Assembly: GCA_937950065.1 (NCBI GenBank)
Contig: CALFEN010000323.1
Location: 1 to 5,269, forward strand
DNA: 5,269 bases
Direction: 5' to 3'
Origin: an uncultured bacterium
GTDB taxonomy: Bacteria; Patescibacteria; JAEDAM01; Absconditabacterales; Absconditicoccaceae
Positions within the stretch are counted from its first letter, which is position 1. Each line of letters opens with the position of its first letter. Shown here one piece after another: positions 1 to 5,269 of the stretch. The notes under the pieces are model-generated. The model was not told the origin of the DNA and ran no database searches. It saw nothing but the letters and a program-made list of their open reading frames with translations. The position numbers were made by a program, and so were the translations under genes.

Positions 1-1222
1 TTATAACTGGTTCTGGGAAAACCATTTCTTCCAATATAATAGGATTTTTGAGATCACAAAGTGTATGTCAAGTTTTAGTATTTTTTAGTCAAAGGAAAGC
101 ACATATATGTCATGCTCAAATTTCACTAATTTCTTCTCTTTTATTTGCATGCATAAGCAAAAGTCTTCATACTCTTTCTTTTTGCTGGGAAATAGGGTTA
201 AATAAAGTATCTCATGATTTAATTACTCATGAATAAACTCTAACATAACTAAGTGTTCCAACAAAAGGATCATTCATAATTTTGAAAGCCAAAGCTGAAG
301 CAGGAGCATTTTCACTAGGTTCTCTAGTTTCCTCTGCTCATGTGTCAGGATTGATACCTTTAACAGTTCATCTATCCAATGGAGATGGTAAGAAATCTAC
401 AACACGATCCAATACAAACTGAACACCTGCATTTTTTAAAGCTGATCAACATAATACAGGATATAATTCATTTTGGATAACTCATGCTCTGATAGTTCTT
501 ATAATTAATTCCTGTGAAATTTCTTCTCATTCAAGATATTTATTTGCAAGTTCATCATCAAACATTGATATTCTATCAAGCATAGTATCTCTATATTCTT
601 GAGCCTGATCCATCATATCTTCAGGTATATCGTGTTCTATTGTATCCATTCATTGATTTCATTCAAAAGTATACAATCTCATAGTAATAAGATCTATTAC
701 TCATTTGAATTCACTTGATTGTCCCCAAGGAATTTGGATAGCAACTGCTTTTTCTGTAAGTTTTTGATGAATAGATTCCAATGACATAAAGAAATCAGCA
801 CCAAGTTTATCCATTTTGTTTACAAAAGCTATTCTTGGAACATCATATTTGTCTGCTTGTCTCCATACAGTTTCTGATTGAGGTTCTACTCACTGTGAAC
901 CATCAAATACAGCTACTCATCCATCAAGTACTCTAAGTGATCTTTCTACCTCTACTGTAAAATCTACGTGTCAAGGAGTATCAATTATGTTTATATGACA
1001 ATCTTTCCAAAAACAAGCTGTAGTAGCTGATGTAATTGTAATTCATCTTTCTCTTTCTTGTTCCATCCAGTCCATTTCAGCTGCTCACTCATGAACTTCT
1101 CAAATTTTATGTTTTCTACCAGTATAAAACAATACTCTTTCTGTTGTTGTTGTTTTTCCAGCATCAATGTGTGCTATAATACCAATATTTCTTACTTTGT
1201 CTAACGGTTTTTTGTCTGCCAT
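1..1222 (-). CDS. fusA: Elongation factor G, N-terminal 407 codons (3' end beyond window)
   Basis: EF-G is the translational GTPase that drives tRNA-mRNA translocation on the ribosome. With TGA read as Gly the frame is open from ATG at 1222 to the window edge. Visible GTPase motifs: P-loop AHIDAGKT (residues 17-24), switch I ending RGITI (59-63), DTPGH (81-85, its Gly a TGA codon), and NKMD (135-138). After the G domain, domain II is clear, with [43 protein letters not shown] and [15 protein letters not shown] near the cut end. Domains III-V lie outside the window. All Arg codons are AGA or CGT, and all Trp codons are TGG (residues 52, 72, 120 and an IPWG site). The start is [15 protein letters not shown], the usual EF-G N-terminus, with no Shine-Dalgarno sequence before it. 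Identity is very secure. Confidence 0.97.
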
Positions 1223-1253
1223 TATTATAAATTTATAAATATAAATACTTTAT

Positions 1254-1279
1254 GCGATATCATCGCGTGGCACTGCCAC
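1254..1279. repeat. Two adjacent perfect palindromes in the fusA leader
   Basis: Two 13-base interrupted palindromes lie end to end: GCGAT-ATC-ATCGC (1254-1266) and GTGGC-ACT-GCCAC (1267-1279), each with a 5-bp stem and 3-base loop. They are the most GC-rich part of an otherwise very AT-rich spacer and sit 32-57 bases upstream of the fusA ATG. They could be protein-binding operators or two small RNA hairpins at the 5' end of the fusA mRNA. No T-run follows on either strand, so a terminator is unlikely. The symmetry is seen directly; any regulatory role is inferred. Confidence 0.5.
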
Positions 1280-1308
1280 TTTATATTTTAGTTACTACTC
1301 CAAAACAA
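1280..1308 (-). promoter_or_regulatory. Candidate fusA promoter
   Basis: On the minus strand a -35-like TTGTTT (1308-1303) is followed after 17 bases by a -10-like TATAAA (1285-1280). Transcription would start inside the adjacent palindrome, about 50 bases before the fusA ATG. The -35 matches only 3 of 6 consensus bases, so this is tentative. In AT-rich DNA a TATAAA alone means little. Confidence 0.35.
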
Positions 1309-1407
1309 GCAGTAAAACTAAATTTCATTTCACTTTATTCAAATAACAATAAAAATTTTTTAATTTTATACTGTTTAAATGCTAATTTTTTAGTATCGCT
1401 ATACGAC

Positions 1408-1704
1408 TTAAGATTTTATAGGTGATTTGATAACTATACCACCTGCTTTTATATTATGTTTCACATTTGGTTTCAAAAGTCTTTCTCTATCCTGAAATTC
1501 TTTGGTTCACTCTCTTGGTTCCAAATATTTATCCTCTATAGGATTGGTAAGAGGCTCTATTCATTCTACATCTACTTCTTTAAGTTGTCATATATACTCA
1601 AGTATACTATCAATTTGTTTGAGATATTTTTCTCTTTCTTCGTCAGACAACTTAAGGGCACATAATTTGGCAATATGTTCCAAGTCCTGCATTGTAAATG
1701 TCAT
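1408..1704 (-). CDS. gatC: Asp-tRNA(Asn)/Glu-tRNA(Gln) amidotransferase subunit C
   Basis: GatC is the small scaffold subunit that holds GatA and GatB together in the GatCAB amidotransferase, which converts mischarged Glu-tRNA(Gln) and Asp-tRNA(Asn) to the correct aminoacyl-tRNAs in the cytosol. The product is 98 residues, the normal family size. The N-terminal helix region (HIAKLCALKLSDEEREKYLK, residues 10-29), the segment IDSILEYIGQLKEVDVEGIE (31-50) and PLTNP (51-55) follow the GatC pattern closely. Three glycines (40, 49 and 66) are TGA codons. The C-terminus (about 75-98, ending AGGIVIKSPIKS) departs from the usual ending. gatA and gatB are not adjacent; downstream on the same strand is fusA, 185 bases away with its own leader. 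The start chosen is the first ATG; an in-frame ATG at 1692 is the alternative. Confidence 0.93.
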
Positions 1705-1737
1705 TTTTTGGATAACAAAAAAAATAAAAGCTCTATA

Positions 1738-1765
1738 AATATATATATTTATTTTCTTTTTTCAA
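1738..1765 (-). promoter_or_regulatory. Candidate gatC promoter
   Basis: On the minus strand TTGAAA (1765-1760, 5 of 6 consensus bases) is followed after 16 bases by TATATT (1743-1738, 5 of 6). The predicted start of transcription lies about 27 bases before the gatC ATG. The region is AT-rich, so chance matches are possible, but both boxes and the spacing fit a sigma-70-type promoter. Confidence 0.55.
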
Positions 1766-1791
1766 GCAGAAATTAATTAAAATATTTTTAC

Positions 1792-1819
1792 TTGTATTTT
1801 TTACAAAATTATTTATAAT
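1792..1819 (+). promoter_or_regulatory. Candidate promoter of the exported-protein gene at 1854
   Basis: TTGTAT (1792-1797, 3 of 6) precedes a perfect TATAAT (1814-1819) by 16 bases. It diverges from the gatC promoter. The predicted transcription start, near 1826, would leave a leader of about 28 bases to the ATG at 1854, or about 16 to the ATG at 1842. The first figure resembles the leaders predicted for gatC and the surface-protein gene. Confidence 0.5.
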
Positions 1820-1853
1820 TTTTTCAATATTTTACATTTTAATGAATGACTCT

Positions 1854-2294
1854 ATGAAAAAATCATTAAAAATAATATCTCACTGAATGCTTTTGGGGAT
1901 AGGATTCATCATCGTACTATGAATTGGCTATTTCGCTTTAAAAGCGCGGCAGACAACAAATCCATGACTTTCTGAAAGTTCTCCTGTCGGCGGACTTTAC
2001 GTAACATCTAACGAAACACTGACCGCTGCTAAACGAAATGCCTTGACCAAAAGGGCTACACGGGAAGATGTTGCAACTACTGATACAAATGATTTCGATA
2101 TAACTTGTGACCGGAGATATACAACAAGCGATGTCCTACGTATACCTATTGCAATCACTAGTACAAGAATCCGAATTATCACTAGTGTTAATACAACCCG
2201 GAAACTAGATAGTACAAATAAATCAAAAATCATATTAAGTAGCGATAATACTACATCTCAAAACGTGACAAACTTACAAAAAAAATGTAAATAA
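1854..2294 (+). CDS. Threonine-rich membrane-anchored exported protein with LTAAKWNAL motif
   Basis: Function unknown. With TGA as Gly (residues 11, 23 and 38) the frame gives 146 residues. MKKSLKIISHG is a short positively charged N-terminus. Residues 12-29 (MLLGIGFIIVLGIGYFAL) form one hydrophobic helix, either an uncleaved signal anchor or a signal peptide. The rest is hydrophilic and rich in Thr (22 in total), with Cys at 85 and 145 that could form a disulfide if exported. Residues 56-64 read LTAAKWNAL when CGA is Trp; this kind of motif, following a short Gly/Ser-rich lead-in, is one I associate with exported proteins of Gracilibacteria and related lineages. Six codons are CGA/CGG (residues 32, 61, 70, 87, 107, 116); none is TGG. 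Base composition is less AT-rich than the flanks. An in-frame ATG at 1842 would add MNDS; I prefer 1854 for its Lys-rich start. Confidence 0.85.
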
Positions 2295-2307
2295 TTTTTC
2301 AAAAATT
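2293..2307. terminator. Weak AT-only hairpin between convergent genes
   Basis: AATTTT-TCA-AAAATT overlaps the stop of the exported-protein gene and has T-runs on both strands, including eight Ts following it on the minus strand (opposite 2279-2286). It could end transcription from both sides, but the stem has no G-C pair and such symmetry is common in AT-rich spacers. Confidence 0.2.
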
Positions 2308-2349
2308 TCCTGACCTAAAAATCTTATAAAAAATATGAAATAATTATAA

Positions 2350-2511
2350 TTAAAAATAATTAATAACCCCGCAATAATTTAAGAAATAAAGAATAAATAT
2401 AAAAAGGAAAAAATAGAACAGATATCACCAGAACGTTATTTTGTCATCAAGATAAAGAACATTCATTATTGTTTCAAATATATGGCATATCACCTCAATT
2501 ATCAAATTCAT
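2350..2511 (-). CDS. Small hydrophobic membrane protein, coupled to tyrS
   Basis: A 53-residue ORF starts [20 protein letters not shown], continues LDDKITFWG (21-29), and then runs into a strongly hydrophobic stretch (about 27-53) rich in Phe, Leu, Ile and Tyr, long enough for one membrane helix. It exists only with TGA as Gly (residue 29); the standard code ends it at residue 28. Its ATG shares one base with the tyrS TAA stop (TAATG, 2513-2509), a typical arrangement for re-initiation, so it would be the second gene of a tyrS transcript. No homologue is recognised and no Shine-Dalgarno sequence is present. AT-rich DNA can produce Phe/Ile/Leu-rich ORFs by chance, so it may not be real; the stop/start overlap is the main support. 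Confidence 0.5.
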
Positions 2512-3800
2512 TACTTTTTTAAAATCAGCTTAAATACTTTTTTCCCTTTTTTGAGTAAGCAAACTTTTCATGAAATAAAATCCTTTTCAGAGATTGAAAA
2601 ATTTAAATCTGTAATCTTATTTTCATTTAAACTCAAGCCTCATTCGCTTATAAGTTTTTTTGCTTCTCATTTGGAAGTACTCAATCCAGTTTCTACGCAT
2701 ATATCTAAAATATTTTTCTCAAAACTCTGTATCTCTACTCATCAAGTTTCTCTGTATAAAGCTTTGATATCTACTTCTGACATCTTTTTCAAAATTTCAA
2801 GCTTATCTTCTTTCCCAAACAAAATTTCTGCTATTTCTTCACACTGGTTAGCGTCGTCATCAGTGAATATAGTTTTAATTATAGATTTAGCTAGTTGTTT
2901 TTGTCAGTATCTTTGTTCAGGAGCATCATTATGTTTAGATACAATTTCATTTATTTCTTCAAAAGTTAATAAAGTAAGTATTTTAAGAAATTTTTCTATA
3001 TCCTGATCTGCAGTGTTTATAAAATACTGATATACAAAATAAGGACTATTTTTATTTTTATCAAGCCAAATCGCGTTTCATTCGGATTTTCAAAATTTTT
3101 TGCCAGTGGAATCTACCAATAATGGCAGAGTAATAACATAAGCTTCTTTATCAAGTTTTTTTCTAATAAGTTCTACTCAAGTAATGAGATTTCACCACTG
3201 ATCAGATCATCATATTTGAAGTTTTGCTCATTTATCACTAAAAAGTCTATAAAAATCGTATCCCTGCAAAAGCATGTAACTAAATTCTGTATAAGAAATA
3301 GATTTATCTGGATCTTCAATTCTTTTTTTAACTGTTTCTTTAGCCATCATTTGATTTACCGTCATATATTTCCCTACTTCCCTCAAAAATCACAAAAAAT
3401 TCATATCTTTAAAAAAATCATAATTATTTACAAAATCAAACTCCATTTTTTTACCAGTCATTTGAGATACATGATCTACGATATGCTGCAACTGTCTAGA
3501 GATAGCATTTGTATTTTTCTCCAAAGTTTGTTCGTCTAAAAAAGACCTTTCTGCGTCTTTTCCTCCTGGATCTCATATCATACCTGTAGCTCATCCTGAC
3601 AAAAAATAACATTTATTTCAATATTTCATAAGATTTATAGCTAGCATTATCCCGCAGAAATTCCCCAAATGTAGAGAATCAGCTGACGGATCAAATCATA
3701 TATAAAAAGTTTCTCATCATTTATTGTAAATATCAAAAACCTTTTCATCACTGTATTGGTATACAAAACCACGAGATTGCAAATCTTCTTTTAAATTCAT
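2511..3800 (-). CDS. tyrS: Tyrosyl-tRNA synthetase
   Basis: Charges tRNA(Tyr) with tyrosine in the cytosol (class I aminoacyl-tRNA synthetase). The product is 429 residues, the usual bacterial length. The class I HIGH motif appears as HLGN (44-47) within [26 protein letters not shown] (69-81), [13 protein letters not shown] (171-183), and GGSDQWGN (197-204) are hallmark segments of the tyrosine and ATP site. The KMSKS loop is KFGKS (235-239). The C-terminus carries an S4 RNA-binding domain with [20 protein letters not shown] and a [15 protein letters not shown] ending. Many glycines are TGA, including three in GGSDQWGN. Trp codons are TGG only (202 and 245), and there is no CGA or CGG codon. 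The start is fixed by a TAA two codons upstream in frame. It diverges from the surface-protein gene and overlaps the following small ORF by one base. Confidence 0.97.
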
Positions 3801-3832
3801 TTTTTAGTTCGATTAATTTTTAAATACCTCTA

Positions 3833-3860
3833 TTTATAATAATCTTTTTAGTTTTTGCAA
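3833..3860 (-). promoter_or_regulatory. Candidate tyrS promoter
   Basis: On the minus strand TTGCAA (3860-3855, 4 of 6) is followed after 16 bases by TATAAA (3838-3833, 5 of 6). The predicted transcript would begin about 26 bases before the tyrS ATG. I see no T-box-like leader: the space is too short for one. Confidence 0.5.
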
Positions 3861-3909
3861 ATATATTTTTTTCAAATATTTTCAAAAAATTTTAATTTTC
3901 TATTATCAC

Positions 3910-3928
3910 TAAAACAACCGCTGTTTTA
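3910..3928. repeat. Perfect inverted repeat between divergent promoters
   Basis: TAAAACA (3910-3916) and TGTTTTA (3922-3928) form a 7-bp inverted repeat around ACCGC. It lies upstream of both the tyrS -35 box (ends 3860) and the surface-gene -35 box (starts 3954), where an operator or activator site for either gene could sit. No long T-run follows directly, so a terminator is less likely. Role not known. Confidence 0.35.
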
Positions 3929-3953
3929 AAGGATTTTGGCTTTTAAAAAATGT

Positions 3954-3981
3954 TTGACAAACAAAAAAAAAAGATTATAAT
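3954..3981 (+). promoter_or_regulatory. Consensus sigma-70-type promoter of the surface-protein gene
   Basis: TTGACA (3954-3959) and TATAAT (3976-3981) both match the consensus in all six positions, separated by 16 bases. The predicted transcription start, near 3988, gives a leader of about 31 bases to the ATG at 4019. A second TATAAT at 3991-3996 has no well-placed -35 box. The promoter lies over an in-frame upstream ATG at 3950, which therefore cannot be the start codon of this transcript. Confidence 0.8.
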
Positions 3982-4018
3982 TTTACATATTATAATTTTT
4001 ATAAAAATAAAAACAAAA

Positions 4019-5269
4019 ATGAAAACAAAATTTTTTAAGAAACATTCTTTTTTTTTAAATTTGTTACTCCTTTTAGTTCTATTTCTTTTTTATAAAGAGA
4101 ATTATTCTCTGGCTTTTAGTTATACTGACGTATCTAGTAATTATGTTAGGAATGTATGTGCAACACGGGCTGAAACTCGGGGCAACTTTGGTATAAATCT
4201 ACAATATCGGAATGGAGGAAAAACAAGATGGGAACCATGGCATAGCGATTTTCCTGATTATACCACAGATAGTAATAAAGCTTGTACTTTCAATTATGAT
4301 ACTTATAGTCAATATCAAACATACACTAACTACTACACTAATTCTATCTGGTGAGAAATAGATAATATAATTAATGTCCCCATATGAATAAAAAATAGAG
4401 AAATACATAATAAAGAAATGTATTGTATCTACAATGAAGATTGATATACATGTAGTTCAGATAATAATATAACATGAGAATGAAATATAGGATTCTGACG
4501 ATATAATAATCGTAATAATACTGTTGATAATTCCAATATATATGCCAATAATAATACAAAAAAACCTGAAATATGAACTTGAGTAGATATAAACAGTACT
4601 CCTGAAAAACGGCTACGGAATTCTTATAAATGCCGGGCTAAATGAGACTGTTACTATGATGGAGCATACCAATGTTCTCTTTATGGATATTGGCCTATCG
4701 TAGCTTGAGATTCCGACTCTAAATTCCGGTACTACGTAAGTCCATACTTAATCGGAACACGAGGATATCCATATGACGAACATATAAACTTTACTAGTCC
4801 AATAATGGTAGAACAATATATAAATTCTTCATGGAATCCCACAGTTTCTGCTAAATGTGATGGTCGTAATATCGTGGATATTATGTCTGCTATGATGTCT
4901 TGTCATAATTATTATTATCCAGATACAGCGTCAGGAAATACTCAAAAATGTATTCAAGACTGTGATAATATTTATAATATGCACACTTCTATAAGATATG
5001 CTGGCTGATGAGTATATACAAACTTACATGCTTTGGATATAGCTTGAGGAGATAGATTCAGCGATGCTGTAAATTTCACAAACTCATGTCGGGCACGGGA
5101 TGAAGAACAATGCCGGGATTCTTGACTATGACACTGCGAAAGTCTCAATGAAACAGTACGGAAAAGTCGGTGTAATTATTGTTATAGTAAATGTCCTTGA
5201 GTAGATGATAATGTTTGTGAAACTGATAGGATTAACTGAACCTGTGGCGGTGCCAACGGCACTACTGTT
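4019..5269 (+). CDS. Secreted Cys/Tyr/Trp-rich surface protein, N-terminal part (3' end beyond window)
   Basis: Function unknown; likely a large exported or cell-surface protein. The frame gives 417 codons to the window edge, with 17 in-frame TGA codons read as Gly. MKTKFFKKHSFFLN then a hydrophobic core (LLLLLVLFLF, residues 15-24) form a signal peptide, with possible cleavage after SLA (30-32). The mature part holds 19 Cys, about 37 Tyr and many Asn, which suggests disulfide-bonded extracellular domains. Cys clusters strongly in 357-409. The last residues, INGTCGGANGTTV (405-417), resemble the opening of a Cys-containing module I have seen repeated in large surface proteins of Gracilibacteria-type genomes. 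Fourteen codons are CGA/CGG, at residues such as 50, 54, 64, 161, 198, 200, 206, 237, 248, 358, 360, 366, 381 and 384; five Trp are TGG. I chose ATG 4019 because the perfect promoter overlaps the ATG at 3950 and because 4019 opens directly on a normal signal peptide. Confidence 0.9.

Noticed and set aside
48..236. A 62-residue plus-strand ORF.
   Set aside because: It is antisense to the well-conserved EF-G domain II coding sequence.
1252..1665. A plus-strand ORF of 137 residues that stays open when TGA is read as Gly.
   Set aside because: Its second half is exactly antisense to gatC and its first half covers the palindromes and AT-rich spacer. Its Phe/Tyr/Ile-rich product has no recognisable domain and no better start signal, so it is treated as a shadow.
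1997..2233. A 78-residue minus-strand ORF.
   Set aside because: It is antisense to the exported-protein gene, which has a signal anchor and a motif supporting the plus strand.
2043..2294. A short plus-strand ORF starting at an internal ATG.
   Set aside because: It is only the C-terminal part of the exported protein that begins at 1854; the standard code cuts the frame at TGA codons upstream.
2341..2352. The perfect palindrome TAATTATAATTA.
   Set aside because: It contains only A and T in a very AT-rich spacer, where such symmetry arises easily by chance.
2482..3006. A 174-residue plus-strand ORF.
   Set aside because: It is antisense to tyrS, which has strong motifs over the same bases, and its Ser/Phe-rich product is typical of a complementary-strand shadow.
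3216..3539. A 107-residue plus-strand ORF.
   Set aside because: It lies antisense to the tyrS catalytic core and shows no domain.
4199..4559. Two minus-strand ORFs of 69 and 62 residues.
   Set aside because: Both are antisense to the surface-protein gene, whose continuous frame with 17 TGA-Gly codons and regular Cys spacing is more convincing.
4805..5008. A separate plus-strand gene starting at 4805.
   Set aside because: It is an internal piece of the surface-protein frame, split off only by reading TGA as stop.

Overview
The window reads as one contig piece from an uncultivated, AT-rich bacterium of the Candidatus Absconditabacteria (SR1) / Gracilibacteria group. The decisive sign is the genetic code: in every gene TGA sits in frame where glycine is expected, for example in the DTPGH motif of EF-G (CCT-TGA-CAC) and in GGSDQWGN of tyrosyl-tRNA synthetase (TGA TGA TCT GAT CAG TGG TGA AAT). 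Read with the standard code, most of the genes fall apart into fragments. A second departure is likely. CGA and CGG look like tryptophan codons in the two exported proteins, which would match NCBI code 37 (Absconditabacterales: TGA=Gly, CGA/CGG=Trp) rather than plain code 25. All protein descriptions here use TGA=Gly, and W is written for CGA/CGG where noted.

Layout. Positions 1-1222 (minus) hold the N-terminal 407 codons of EF-G (fusA), cut by the window edge. Its short leader contains two adjacent perfect palindromes and a candidate promoter. Positions 1408-1704 (minus) hold gatC, the small subunit of the Asp/Glu-tRNA amidotransferase. A divergent promoter region (about 1738-1819) serves gatC and a plus-strand gene (1854-2294) for a threonine-rich, membrane-anchored exported protein. 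From the other side, tyrS (3800 to 2511, minus) is followed by a small hydrophobic ORF (2511 to 2350, minus) whose ATG overlaps the tyrS stop as TAATG. This pair converges on the exported-protein gene. A second divergent region (3801-4018) carries promoters for tyrS and for a plus-strand, Cys/Tyr/Trp-rich secreted surface protein (4019 to the window end, incomplete).

How the genes fit together. Three of the six genes (fusA, gatC, tyrS) are ordinary translation genes and give firm anchors for the reading frame and the code. The two plus-strand genes encode exported proteins of a type familiar from these episymbiotic lineages: an LTAAKWNAL motif in one, and a CGGANGTTV segment in the other. They carry all 20 CGA/CGG codons found in the window's genes, while the three housekeeping genes (934 codons) carry none. 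No Shine-Dalgarno sequence is evident before any gene; leaders are A- or AT-rich. I saw no tRNA, rRNA, CRISPR array, insertion sequence or phage gene.
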